In this document: positions 45,868 through 55,327 of the stretch, piece by piece
How the letters are laid out: the number at the start of each line of letters is the position of its first letter
Position numbering within the stretch: position 1 is the stretch's first letter
Assembly (NCBI GenBank): GCA_024346835.1
Contig: AP024867.1
Location: forward strand, 744,001-808,000
Source of the DNA: Vibrio comitans
Lineage (GTDB): Bacteria > Pseudomonadota > Gammaproteobacteria > Enterobacterales > Vibrionaceae
Length of the DNA: 64,000 nucleotides
Reading direction: 5' to 3'
Notes under the pieces: model-generated
The model's database searches: none
What the model saw: only the letters and a program-made list of their open reading frames with translations
Told to the model about the DNA's origin: nothing
Program-made: the position numbers and the translations under genes

Positions 45868-47109
45868 ATGAAAAAATGGTTGAGTGGAATATTACTGCTT
45901 CTAACTAGCCAAACAGCTAGCGCCCTACAACTTGAAATCATGACGCCAGTGGGCAACTACATGGACTTTATGCGCCAAGAAGTGTTGCCTGAGTTTAAGA
46001 AGCGTCACCCAAATGTGCGAGTTTCTCTTACAAACGATGAAAACCTTGATACTCGCATCGCTGCAGGGGACTTACCGGACGTCTATGCTGGTGTGTTTGG
46101 TTATCAACCAGCACGATATGCCAAGATGGGGCGTTTGGCATACTTCGATGAGTTTGAGGGATACGACGAGCTTGTAGAGCGCATTGATCCTCAATTTATG
46201 CGTCAAAATTTTGGTCGCACCTACTATATCCCGTGGAATGCCACCACACAGCTGATGATCTATAACAAAGAGTTATTTCGCGAGGCGGGATTAAACCCAG
46301 ACCAGCCACCAAGAACTTGGGATGAGTTCTTGTATGCTGCTGAGAAAATCAGTCAGCTTCCTCCGCGTGCTGACGGTAGCCCAGTCTACGGTACTGTCTT
46401 TTGGAATGAGGTCTTGTCTACTGGCAGTTGGTACTGGGGAATGCTCGCGCAGATGTACTACAACTTCAATGACGGTCTGTATCAGCTTCTTAACCGTTTT
46501 GGTACTAATCCGGTGTTTGATCGCCCTGATGCCAATATGGATCAATTTTTGGACACTATTGCAAAGGCGCAAGAATTTGCTCCTATGACCATGGAGAAGA
46601 GCTTTTTCTCTCGCACTATCGGTATGTGGCCACAATTTGGATTTGGTTGGAAAGCCAACTTTACTGAAGCAGCAGACAGACCTATGTCTATCGGGAAAGA
46701 CATTGGTGTCGCGCCTATTCCAACTCGTAATCTGGGCGATATATCTTATTCGACCCTAGATGGGCGAGCCCTGATGATCTTTAAGAGTGATGAACCTACA
46801 GAACAGCTTGGCTGGGAATTTATTCAGCTTCTTATGGAAGAAGAAGTGAACCACAAAGCCAATGTGGCCCTAGCTCAACTTCCTGTTCTAAATAGCCTAA
46901 AAGAGCATGAATATTACCAGCGAGATGATGTAAAACCATTTGTGGACCAATTGCAGAACTCTTTAATGAGTGAACCTTTTGCCCAGGTATCTGATGTGGC
47001 GAATGTCATTTTGGACGAATATTCCAAGGTAGTGCTCAAGCAATCAGTGTCCGGTGAACAGGCGGTTATTGATGCAGGGGATAAGTCTAGAAAAGTTCTA
47101 AGACAATAG
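45868..47109 (+). CDS. Oligosaccharide-binding protein of ABC importer
   Basis: A 413-residue family 1 solute-binding protein with signal peptide (MKKWLSGILLLLTSQTASA). It has the usual pattern LEIMTPVGNYMDFMRQEVLP, LPDVYAGVFGY, IPWNATTQLMIYNKELFREA and PPRTWDEFLYAAEKI. Aromatic residues suited to stacking sugars are frequent (for example the GSWYWGMLAQMYYNF region). It corresponds in position to the sophorooligosaccharide-binding protein of the Listeria locus and to YcjN of E. coli. AAAGG precedes the ATG. Confidence 0.9.
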   Translation: MKKWLSGILLLLTSQTASALQLEIMTPVGNYMDFMRQEVLPEFKKRHPNVRVSLTNDENLDTRIAAGDLPDVYAGVFGYQPARYAKMGRLAYFDEFEGYDELVERIDPQFMRQNFGRTYYIPWNATTQLMIYNKELFREAGLNPDQPPRTWDEFLYAAEKISQLPPRADGSPVYGTVFWNEVLSTGSWYWGMLAQMYYNFNDGLYQLLNRFGTNPVFDRPDANMDQFLDTIAKAQEFAPMTMEKSFFSRTIGMWPQFGFGWKANFTEAADRPMSIGKDIGVAPIPTRNLGDISYSTLDGRALMIFKSDEPTEQLGWEFIQLLMEEEVNHKANVALAQLPVLNSLKEHEYYQRDDVKPFVDQLQNSLMSEPFAQVSDVANVILDEYSKVVLKQSVSGEQAVIDAGDKSRKVLRQ

Positions 47110-47143
47110 TTCGACTTCTTTAAATAAATTCTAAGGCTAAATT

Positions 47144-48025
47144 ATGAAACTCAAGAACTTCAGTGTTGGGTATGTATTCCTTGCACCTTGGATAGTCTAT
47201 TTCGCAGTATTTCTGCTTTATCCACTCTTTTTATCATTTGAAAGTAGTTTTCTAAATGTAAATATTCTCACTCCAGAAAATACACGTTTTGTGGGATTTA
47301 AAAACTGGATTTCAATTGTTAGCGATAATCTATTTTGGAAATCACTGTTTAACGTTGTATTTAACCAAGTGATATTTGTCATCCTGAGCTTTGTGATGGG
47401 ATTAGGCTTGGCACTATTACTTCATGAAATCCGCTGGTGTGCGAGTTTATTTCGTACTGTAATGTTCATTCCGGTAATTACCTCTATTACGGTTGCTATG
47501 ATCATCTTTGAGTTTGTATCTAGCCCAACAGGTCCGGTGCAAAATGTGATGCTAAATGCCAACGTTATCGAAGAGCCAGTATTTTGGAAGTTTGAGCAGT
47601 GGTTGCCTATGCCAGTCATCGCCGTTTTCAGCGCTTGGAAGTGGTTCGGCGTGCAGATGATTATCTTCCTTGGTGGTATTGCAAGTATCGACAAGTCTCT
47701 ATTCGAGGCTGCGGACATTGATGGCGCATCTTGGTGGAGAAAGGTTCGTCGTATCACCCTACCTATGCTTCAACCTCAAATTATTTTTGTAATGACTATC
47801 AATATTATCAATGGCTTGCAGATGTTTGTGGAAGTATTCATGAACTTTGATCTGAGCGGTGGTCCTTATCAATCCGCTCTAACCCCTGTGCTCTATCTGT
47901 ATCAAACCGGTTTTGAACAGATGAAGATGGGAGAAGCTTCAACCATTGGCTTAATGCTAGCCCTAGTTATCTATCTACTGACCATGATGCAATTGAAAAT
48001 CACCAGTAAAGGAGCTCACGAATGA
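47144..48025 (+). CDS. ABC sugar permease (MalF/YcjO type)
   Basis: A 293-residue inner-membrane protein with six hydrophobic segments and the EAA-type loop (FEAADIDGASWWRKVRRIT). It forms the translocation pore with the next gene product. Its TGA overlaps the next ATG by 4 bases (ATGA), showing translational coupling. Confidence 0.93.
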   Translation: MKLKNFSVGYVFLAPWIVYFAVFLLYPLFLSFESSFLNVNILTPENTRFVGFKNWISIVSDNLFWKSLFNVVFNQVIFVILSFVMGLGLALLLHEIRWCASLFRTVMFIPVITSITVAMIIFEFVSSPTGPVQNVMLNANVIEEPVFWKFEQWLPMPVIAVFSAWKWFGVQMIIFLGGIASIDKSLFEAADIDGASWWRKVRRITLPMLQPQIIFVMTINIINGLQMFVEVFMNFDLSGGPYQSALTPVLYLYQTGFEQMKMGEASTIGLMLALVIYLLTMMQLKITSKGAHE

Positions 48026-48843
48026 ACAGCCAGGTAAGAAAGAATACCTTGATTTACGGCGCGTTAATAATAACGAGCCTCATCGTGATTTACCCCTTCT
48101 TTTATATGATTATGAACTCATTTAAAGCAGGGCCAGAAATATTACACTCGCCAAACTCTCTACCTACATCTATTTCATTTAGAGGTTATTTAGAGGTATT
48201 TGAAACGGTTAATTTAGGTCGTGTATTTTTTAATACCATCTTTATTTCAGTATCGGTAACGGTTCTAAATACTTTGTTTTCTTGCATGGTTGCGTATGCG
48301 ATTGTAAAAACGAATCTTCCAGGGCGTGAATTTTGGCTGAAGGTAATTCTGGGTTCGATGATGATACCTGCGGTACTGTTTACCATCCCGACGTACATCA
48401 TGATGTACGAGTGGAACTGGATTAACACTTATCGCGTACTTATCATTCCTGGTGCGATCAGTGCGTACAACATCTTCTTGTTGGTGCAGTTTATGAAGCA
48501 GATTGATAACGCTTATCTTGAAGCTGCACGTATCGATGGTGCTAGTGAGTTCCGTATCTTCTTTAAGGTTGTGCTTCCAATGCTGCGCCCGGCGCTTGCA
48601 ACGGTAGGTATCCTGACCTTTATGGGGGCTTGGAACGACTTTATGGGCCCACTGTTGTACGTACGCGACGAGTCACTGATGACGCTTCAGTTGGCACTGT
48701 ACAACTTCAAAACAGAAGTGCCTTCAACCAATCTAGAGCAACTTTGGGCGATGACGACCATGATTGCTTTCCCTGTGGTGATTGTTTTCTTCTGCCTACA
48801 GAAAAACTTCATTAAAGCCTTTACCGGTGTAGGAGTGAAATAA
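48022..48843 (+). CDS. ABC sugar permease (MalG/YcjP type)
   Basis: A 273-residue permease with six hydrophobic segments and the EAA loop (LEAARIDGASEFRIFFKVVLP). Coupled to the upstream permease by an ATGA overlap and to the downstream gene by TAATG. No ATPase is encoded here; that of gene 40177 should be used. Confidence 0.93.
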   Translation: MNSQVRKNTLIYGALIITSLIVIYPFFYMIMNSFKAGPEILHSPNSLPTSISFRGYLEVFETVNLGRVFFNTIFISVSVTVLNTLFSCMVAYAIVKTNLPGREFWLKVILGSMMIPAVLFTIPTYIMMYEWNWINTYRVLIIPGAISAYNIFLLVQFMKQIDNAYLEAARIDGASEFRIFFKVVLPMLRPALATVGILTFMGAWNDFMGPLLYVRDESLMTLQLALYNFKTEVPSTNLEQLWAMTTMIAFPVVIVFFCLQKNFIKAFTGVGVK

Positions 48844-49367
48844 TGAAATCTATTGTCAAACTCTCTGTCTTGGTGGGTTTAGTTACCGTGGCATTTTTCT
48901 ATGCATGGTTGAAGACCTACAACATGTCCTCGGATTACTTCGAGTTTGCTGAAGCTCAAGCTGAAGTAGAGAACTACACCATTGCGCTTAAAGGGATGAA
49001 TAAACTAGAGCTTCGTAGGGATGATGTGTACCTAGGTGGCTATCAACAAGTGATTGAAACTTGGGAAGAGGCGGTGCTTGGTTACAAGCCAGACTTCTAT
49101 TACCAGGCAAAGGGTCGTGTTGGTGAAATGCTAGGCAAACTCAATGAAGAAGAGCTGATGAGCTTTATTGAAATCTACGTGGAGCTCGATATGCGTTACG
49201 TTCCAGAGGCCGCCTCAATTTTGCTAAGTCGCGCAACTCTTAATGGCGATATCGAAGTAGCAAATGAGATGGATGAGTTTTTACAAGAAGCATTTCCTCA
49301 TTTCTATAGGGAAAACATAGGTGCTATTGAACTGGCTCAAATAACGCTGTCTGAAGAGGAAGAATAA
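48843..49367 (+). CDS. Membrane-anchored accessory protein of unknown function
   Basis: A 174-residue protein with one N-terminal membrane helix (about residues 5-22), then a helical, acidic periplasmic or cytoplasmic domain (NYTIALKGMNKLELRRDDVY, LSFIEIYVELDMRY and so on) with a possible short TPR-like repeat. I do not recognise a family. Both of its ends overlap the neighbouring genes by one base (TAATG at 48841-48845 and 49365-49369), so it is tightly built into the importer/glucosidase operon and should have a role in it, such as regulating or anchoring the importer. Confidence 0.75.
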   Translation: MKSIVKLSVLVGLVTVAFFYAWLKTYNMSSDYFEFAEAQAEVENYTIALKGMNKLELRRDDVYLGGYQQVIETWEEAVLGYKPDFYYQAKGRVGEMLGKLNEEELMSFIEIYVELDMRYVPEAASILLSRATLNGDIEVANEMDEFLQEAFPHFYRENIGAIELAQITLSEEEE

Positions 49368-51526
49368 TGGAAGCGTATAAAAATTCATCCTTGGCAATTG
49401 AACTGCGAGTTCAAGACCTACTAGAACGTATGACTCTAGCTGAGAAAGTAGGGCAGCTTTGTCAGTCACCTATGCTCGACTATCAGGATAACCGCGAGAC
49501 ATATCTTGAAAAGGTTCGTAAGGGCGAATGGGGCTCACGTATTTTGGCCGATACAGCATGGGCAGGGAATGCACTTGGCGAAAGTGTTGATCCTGAGCAG
49601 CTTAATGAGATCCAAAGAACTGCAGTAGAGGAGAGCCGCTTAGGTATCCCTATTATCTTTGCTAGGGACGTTATTTATGGGCAGTCAACGGTTTTGCCTA
49701 TACCACTTGCGCAAGCTTGTTCTTGGAATCCAAATTTGGTTGAAAAAGCCTATCGAGGTATTGCAAAAGAGGCGGCTTCTTTAGGTATTAATTGGACCTT
49801 TGCTCCTATGCTGGACATAGTGCGCGATCCTCGGTGGGGACGAGTGATTGAGAGTAGCGGTGAAGACCCGCATCTTGGCGGCCAGTTTGCGAAAGCGGTT
49901 GTTAAAGGCTTCCAAGGGGACAATCCAAGTGACCCTGACTCAATTTTGGCCTGTGCTAAGCACTTTATCGGCTATGGTGCTGCGGAGGGTGGGCGTGACT
50001 ATGACACTACAGAGATCACCGATAACACTTTACATAACGTGTATCTTCCCGCTTTTGAAGCTGCAGTTGACGCGGGCGTTGCGACTTTGATGACAGGCTT
50101 CAACGATTTAGGCGGTACACCCACTACTTCGGCTGAAAGCTTAATCAACGGCTGGCTCAAATCTGACAAAGGTTTTGAGGGAATGGTCGTGAGTGATTGG
50201 GGCTCCATTTCAGACCTTGAATACTTTGGGGTATCTGCAGACAAGCAAGCAGCAGCTAAAAAAGCATTGCTCTCAGGGGTTGATATGGCGATGACTAATG
50301 ATGCTTATGAGGGGCATCTTGAGCGCCAGGTTTTGCAAGAACCTGATTTAGCCGATGCTATTGACGAGGCTACTCGCCGTGTATTGTTGGCCAAGTTTAA
50401 AGTAGGTTTGTTTGAAAGGCCTTATGTGGATCCTAATGGACACAAGCACCTACTTCGCCATCCAGAACATGTTACAGATGCGTTGGCATTGGCAGAGCAA
50501 AGCATGGTGCTGTTGAAAAACCGAGATGACCTTCTGCCTTTGTCTACCATAGGACTCAAGGTAGCAGTTTTAGGGCCACATGCTCATTCAAAACGTCAGC
50601 ATTTGGGGTCTTGGTGTTTGGATGGTAAGGCTGAGGACGTAACCTCAATTGCCGAAGGCATAACCAGAGTGGTTCCAGATGTTGAGGTACTCACAGAAGC
50701 ATCTAGCTTCAGCGATGAGATGGTTGAGTGTGCACATAGAGCGGATGTGGTGGTGCTATGTGTGGGTGAAAGTCACAGACGTACCGGTGAGGCTCGCAAC
50801 ATTGCAGAACTAACGTTGCCCCCGGGTCAAGAGCAGTTGATTGAAGCTATCGGTCAAATAGGTAAGCCTTTAGTTGTAGTTCAGTGTACTGGTCGCCCTG
50901 TTCCCTCACCCATGACTGAGCGTTATGCTGATGCGCTTCTGCAGGCTTGGCAATCTGGTACAGAGACAGGGCTTGCCGTTGCTCATCTGTTATTTGGCAA
51001 GGCAGTACCAAGTGGCAAGTTGTCCATGACAGTGCCGAGAAGCACTGGGCAAATCCCTATGTATTATGGGCGAAAGCAGATAGGTAAGAAGCGTGATTAT
51101 CAAGAGTACATGCCGTACAAAGATCTATCAGAAACGCCTTTGTATCCATTTGGATATGGTCTGAGCTATACCCAGTTTGGTTATAGCAATCTGAGTGTAG
51201 CGCTAAACGAGCTATCTCAAGATCAGACCCAAACGGTTTCTGTTGAAGTTAAAAATCTTGGTGAGAAGAGCGCGCTAGAGACAGTGCAGTGCTACATCCG
51301 TCGTAAAGTGGCAACGACTACGAGACCGCTCAGAGAATTGAAAGCATTCGACAAGATCCAACTAGCACCCGGAGAGTCGAAGTTGATTGAATTCAAGCTA
51401 ACACCAGAGTTACTTTCTTACTATGGCATCGACAGTTGTTTTAGTAATGATGAAGGCGATGTAGAGGTGTATGTGGGTGGTAGTAGTGAGTGCTCTTTAT
51501 TTACTAGCTTTTCTATAACGAAATAA
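49367..51526 (+). CDS. GH3 family beta-glucosidase, cytoplasmic
   Basis: A 719-residue glycoside hydrolase with no signal peptide. The N-terminal TIM barrel carries the KHF motif (198-200) and the nucleophile D277 in GMVVSDWGS. The second domain follows (ALAEQSMVLLKNRDDLLPL), and the last 120 residues form a fibronectin-III-like domain (YPFGYGLSYTQFGYS, then the ELKAFDKIQLAPGES region). It would release glucose from short beta-linked sugars such as sophorose or the product left by the phosphorylase. It starts within the stop codon of the upstream gene. Confidence 0.93.
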   Translation: MEAYKNSSLAIELRVQDLLERMTLAEKVGQLCQSPMLDYQDNRETYLEKVRKGEWGSRILADTAWAGNALGESVDPEQLNEIQRTAVEESRLGIPIIFARDVIYGQSTVLPIPLAQACSWNPNLVEKAYRGIAKEAASLGINWTFAPMLDIVRDPRWGRVIESSGEDPHLGGQFAKAVVKGFQGDNPSDPDSILACAKHFIGYGAAEGGRDYDTTEITDNTLHNVYLPAFEAAVDAGVATLMTGFNDLGGTPTTSAESLINGWLKSDKGFEGMVVSDWGSISDLEYFGVSADKQAAAKKALLSGVDMAMTNDAYEGHLERQVLQEPDLADAIDEATRRVLLAKFKVGLFERPYVDPNGHKHLLRHPEHVTDALALAEQSMVLLKNRDDLLPLSTIGLKVAVLGPHAHSKRQHLGSWCLDGKAEDVTSIAEGITRVVPDVEVLTEASSFSDEMVECAHRADVVVLCVGESHRRTGEARNIAELTLPPGQEQLIEAIGQIGKPLVVVQCTGRPVPSPMTERYADALLQAWQSGTETGLAVAHLLFGKAVPSGKLSMTVPRSTGQIPMYYGRKQIGKKRDYQEYMPYKDLSETPLYPFGYGLSYTQFGYSNLSVALNELSQDQTQTVSVEVKNLGEKSALETVQCYIRRKVATTTRPLRELKAFDKIQLAPGESKLIEFKLTPELLSYYGIDSCFSNDEGDVEVYVGGSSECSLFTSFSITK

Positions 51527-51589
51527 ATTTGAGCCAAAGCGGGTCTTATCTCTTTGTCATCTGTGGACAAATGGACCTGTGAGGCGATT

Positions 51590-51805
51590 ATGAAAAAGTT
51601 ACTGATTTTGTCACTCTTCTCTGCATCGGCGTTTGCCAGTACCGAAGCATGTATTGAACTGGGTAAGGCTCAGGCGGTCAACGACCATGAGCGTGTTATC
51701 GAGCTGGCATCCGCTGTGAGTAGTGTTGATGCGAAGCTGTGTAAGATGCTGGCTGAAGAAGCCCGCCTAGACGCGACGATGGATTACTTTGAACACGGTG
51801 ATTGA
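51590..51805 (+). CDS. Small exported protein of unknown function
   Basis: A 71-residue protein with signal peptide (MKKLLILSLFSASAFA) and a short acidic, Ala-rich mature part with two Cys (positions 20 and 46) that may form a disulfide. I choose the ATG at 51590, with GAGG 5 bases upstream; the frame also has an upstream TTG without support. It lies 63 bases after the GH3 gene and before a strong terminator, so it is probably the last gene of that operon. Confidence 0.65.
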   Translation: MKKLLILSLFSASAFASTEACIELGKAQAVNDHERVIELASAVSSVDAKLCKMLAEEARLDATMDYFEHGD

Positions 51806-51884
51806 TCAGCGCGATTAGCTAGAGCTTTTACTTTGCCTCTAATGAGGTAATACATGTGAGTTAAGAAGTATTAATACCTTTTTG

Positions 51885-51930
51885 AAGGCCTAGTCCCGAA
51901 CTTTATTACTAGCGACTAGGCCTTCTTTTT
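51885..51930 (+). terminator. Rho-independent terminator of the beta-glucan operon
   Basis: AAGGCCTAGTC (51885-51895) / GACTAGGCCTT (51914-51924), 11 perfect pairs, followed by C and five T. Serves the plus strand; the MetQ-like gene converges from the other side. Confidence 0.9.
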
Positions 51931-51987
51931 ACCGCTATTTGAAGTAAACCGTAAAGTGCATGACTTTTCTGTTTGTTCTTGATTTTA

Positions 51988-52791
51988 TCAATTAGCCGCT
52001 TCGATGGTGCCCTTGAAGGTGGTATCCAAGAAGCTGCTAATTTCTTTCGAGTGATAGATAGACATGATCTGCTCGAAAACCTCTTTGTCTTTCTCTGTAT
52101 CTCTCGAAGCAACCACCATCACTGCTAAAGGTGCATCTTTTGATTCTAGGTAGATGCCTTGCTCTTTAGGATCTAGACCCGAAGACATCACATAGTTCAT
52201 GGTAATTGCTGCTGCATCTACATCGTCTAATGTACGCGGCAATTGAGCTGCATCCACCTCTACCAACTGAATATTCTTGGGATTAGCCACGACGTCGCCT
52301 AAGGTTGCGCTGTAGCCTGCATCTTCTTTTAGTGTTATTAAACCTGCTTCTTGAAGTAGTAGTAGGCCTCGACCGCGATTAGTTGGGTCGTTAGGAATAG
52401 CGATTCGAGCGTTCTCAGGAATCGACTCAAGCGTATTGTATTTGTTCGAGTAAACCCCCATACGCATCAAGATAGAGCGACCAATAGAAACCAGTTCACT
52501 ATTGTGGTTGTCGTTATAGTTATCCAAGAAAGGCTGATGCTGATAGCTGTTTAAGTCGATGCTTCCATCGGCTAGGGCCGCATTAGGGGTGATATAGTCA
52601 GAGAATTCAACTACTTCGATATGGATACCTTGCTTTTCAGCTTCTTTCGCTACGGCTTCAACAACTTGGGCGTGTGGACCAACCGTTGCACCAATCTTAA
52701 TAACAGATTCATCGTTGTCACCACATCCTGTTAAGCCAAATGCGAGTGCAGATGCCAACAGCGATGCTGTGATTCTTTTAGTGATCTTCAT
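51988..52791 (-). CDS. MetQ/NlpA-family lipoprotein
   Basis: A 267-residue lipoprotein with signal and lipobox LTGC near residue 25. The mature part shows the family blocks IKIGATVGPHAQVVEAVAKE, VEFSDYITPNAALADGSIDL, NSYQHQPFLDNYN and IAIPNDPTNRGRGLLLL. These proteins bind methionine or related amino acids for ABC importers. No metN or metI is next to it, so it is an orphan copy. ATG 52791 with GGAATT upstream is used; the 21-residue upstream extension does not look like a signal. Confidence 0.85.
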   Translation of the reverse strand: MKITKRITASLLASALAFGLTGCGDNDESVIKIGATVGPHAQVVEAVAKEAEKQGIHIEVVEFSDYITPNAALADGSIDLNSYQHQPFLDNYNDNHNSELVSIGRSILMRMGVYSNKYNTLESIPENARIAIPNDPTNRGRGLLLLQEAGLITLKEDAGYSATLGDVVANPKNIQLVEVDAAQLPRTLDDVDAAAITMNYVMSSGLDPKEQGIYLESKDAPLAVMVVASRDTEKDKEVFEQIMSIYHSKEISSFLDTTFKGTIEAAN

Positions 52792-54057
52792 AATAATTCC
52801 ATTTAATGTAGAAAAGACGAAACAGATGTCTAGACATCCATAATATCTTTTCATTTTCCTGGGTCAATAAACATTTCAGAGAACCCGCCAAGTAAACGAA
52901 TAATTGTACGATTCCCATACTTATCAGAGAGTTAAGATTTTATGAGATTCAGCTAAGCTAGCCCAACGCTGATGACGCTATCAACAAATCCATAGGTGCA
53001 ATGAGGGTGAGGTGAGGTGGCACTCGATCAACTTTTTGAACCCTTGCGTTGGGGTGTTTGTGATCGAATGTTATGTACTCGATGAAATAGCTCAAATAAC
53101 TAAAGGTGTAACTACTTTTTTAGTTGTGAGTGTTTACAGTTTTAATGAAGGTAGCGGGGATAGCATATTTCTTATAGAGGTTGTGCTTTCCGTACTGATC
53201 GGAGTGTAATAGGGAGGATGTTGGAAAACTCATTATGTCTCGATACATCCTAGCATGACCACCGCTAGCTCGTTTATGCCCCTAAATCATTGAGATTGAA
53301 CATTCTCCAAAATGCGGGCTCGTGTGTTTTCTCTACCAATAACTATCCAAAGTAAGTAGTTCTAATATCTGTGCTACACAGAGCAATCTAACCTTTGCGA
53401 TTCAATATCCTAAAGAAGCGTTTCTTCGTTTATCTGATATTTGGAGTAGTTTTGTTGGCAATATCATTAAGTACTAAAGTTAGCTCATATCGCATACCAC
53501 TATTTCGACCTCACTCCAAATTAGCCGAACGTTTACTGGGAAATATACAAACAGCGGCTAGTTATAGTTGGCCACTACAGAGTGGTTCTAGGTCACTAGT
53601 GTTTGTTCGGTTGATTCAACTGATAGCGTCGTTGAGTAACTCGTTCGAGAGACAACGATACCATAGCTGCGTTTGTCGTCACGAATCATGATATAGCTTA
53701 ATTAATAATAGGAGTTATATGAATACCAAGTATTGATGATTGTTTTAATATGGTAATTGTTAAACGGGAAAGATCAAATCGATGTCACAATATGTAAATA
53801 ACGAGTTAGGTTATGTAAGGGTTTGTAATATATAAAAAAGATGAAATAGAAGATTGTTTTATTTATCCTAATTAATTCAACTAGATCCAGTGTAAAATTC
53901 TAAATCATTGATTATAAATGGTTTTTATTGTCTTTTTCTTATGTTTATATGAAGTATTTATATCTATGTGGTATTACCAGTCATTTTTCATGATCTTGTA
54001 TATTAAAAGAGAGCTAAGTAATTATGCTTTTTTAAAACTTAAAAAATGAAGGGAAAA
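52792..54057. other. Long AT-rich intergenic region, no convincing gene
   Basis: The base composition falls below that of the neighbours, mostly after 53700. A frame from 53395 to 53691 (TTG start) begins with a plausible membrane segment (KKRFFVYLIFGVVLLAISL) but then loses protein-like character; it may be a decayed gene. I see no RNA, no repeat and no integrase. Confidence 0.4.
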
Positions 54058-55293
54058 ATGAATAAATTCATATTAGTAAGTAGTATTCTAGTTAGTGCTG
54101 TTGCACATGCTGACACTATATCAATTCAGAACATTTCAGATAGTCCTATTTATGGAGCATTTCAATCTCAAAGTATGATCGGCCCTGCTGCTGACTCAGT
54201 CAATGGATGGATTCATTCTGGCCGAGACCATATTTATTTCCCTCATGATAGTTTCTTGATTTCAGGAGCAATTAATATTTCTAAAGGCGATAAAATTAAA
54301 TATATATCAGTATTTGACCCCTATAGGAATGAGTATATTCCTTGCGGAAATGATGTTGTTTTTGAAGATGCATTGACTTATAAGTATGACGGTAGTCAGT
54401 GCTACAGGGATCATCGTGCTTTTGCATACTCTACTTCAGAACCATTTGATATTACTCTTTATGGTAGTGGGCGGGGTGGTGCTTTAGCGAGAAAAGAATT
54501 AATTGAATTACCAAATGTTGAGTCATATAAAGGAATTAGAACTGTCTATGATATGACTCAAAAACATAGCGGATACGCTCGTGAGTACATGAGATACACA
54601 TCAACCTTCTTGTATGCGAGGGGGCTTGAAACACAAAGGATTAAATATACAGGTTATATAGATCAAGATACTGTAAACAAAGTAGATTGGCATGCTCCTC
54701 TTGGTGCTACAGGTTATTTCTCATCTGATGGTGAGAGTGTTGAATTAATCGGTATCCCAGGTGGAGATAAATACTCTATCCAACATGAAAATAGAAATGG
54801 CAATCAATTTAACATAGATCCTGATACTGGTGAAATTACTGAAAATAAAATTGAATGGAGCAATTTAAGAATTGAATTATTTAATCCAATAATTTCTGAG
54901 TTTTATAGCAGTACTCCTTATAAAGGGGAGTGGCATAGACCTGACTTTGACTATTTCACAGGCGAAGATTTAGGGCGCACAGAGGAAAAGGTATCATATC
55001 GCTCGTGGGAGTTAGAAGTAGATACTGCTGGAGTTTACGGATTCAAAGTACAAGCTAAATCAGGTTCAATATGGTCAATACCTGTCAGTTTGTATGTTTT
55101 TGAAGGAGAATTACCTGTTAGCGGAGACTACGGGAATCTACTAGGTCAAGATAGTGGTGGTGTACCGCATATTGCAAGTGTCTTCTTAGAGCCAAATAAA
55201 AAATACACGTTTGTAATTAGTGAAGAGTCAGTAGATCGTACTGACTCGACTATCACATTTATCGGTGGTCCAGGTGAGGTGAACCTTTACTAG
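54058..55293 (+). CDS. Secreted protein of unknown function in an AT-rich island
   Basis: A 411-residue exported protein. I choose ATG 54058 because GAAGGG lies 7 bases upstream and it begins the signal peptide MNKFILVSSILVSAVAHA; an in-frame ATG at 54046 is less well placed. The mature protein is beta-rich, aromatic and contains two Cys near residues 105 and 124. The last 140 residues (SWELEVDTAGVYGFKVQAK, then IASVFLEPNKKYTFVISEE) resemble a PPC- or CBM-like beta sandwich. I recognise no family. Its AT content and codon use differ from its neighbours, so horizontal gain is likely. Confidence 0.72.
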   Translation: MNKFILVSSILVSAVAHADTISIQNISDSPIYGAFQSQSMIGPAADSVNGWIHSGRDHIYFPHDSFLISGAINISKGDKIKYISVFDPYRNEYIPCGNDVVFEDALTYKYDGSQCYRDHRAFAYSTSEPFDITLYGSGRGGALARKELIELPNVESYKGIRTVYDMTQKHSGYAREYMRYTSTFLYARGLETQRIKYTGYIDQDTVNKVDWHAPLGATGYFSSDGESVELIGIPGGDKYSIQHENRNGNQFNIDPDTGEITENKIEWSNLRIELFNPIISEFYSSTPYKGEWHRPDFDYFTGEDLGRTEEKVSYRSWELEVDTAGVYGFKVQAKSGSIWSIPVSLYVFEGELPVSGDYGNLLGQDSGGVPHIASVFLEPNKKYTFVISEESVDRTDSTITFIGGPGEVNLY

Positions 55294-55305
55294 TGTACAA
55301 GTATC

Positions 55306-55327
55306 CGCCCCTTGAATCTAAGGGGCG
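55306..55327 (+). terminator. Hairpin after the AT-rich secreted-protein gene
   Basis: CGCCCCTT (55306-55313) / AAGGGGCG (55320-55327), loop GAATCT. It is followed by AGTATTAATAG and not by a T-run, so it is a weaker terminator. Confidence 0.6.

Noticed and set aside
53395..53691. Possible small membrane protein gene
   Set aside because: Only the first 30 residues look protein-like; TTG start without ribosome binding site. At best a decayed gene.
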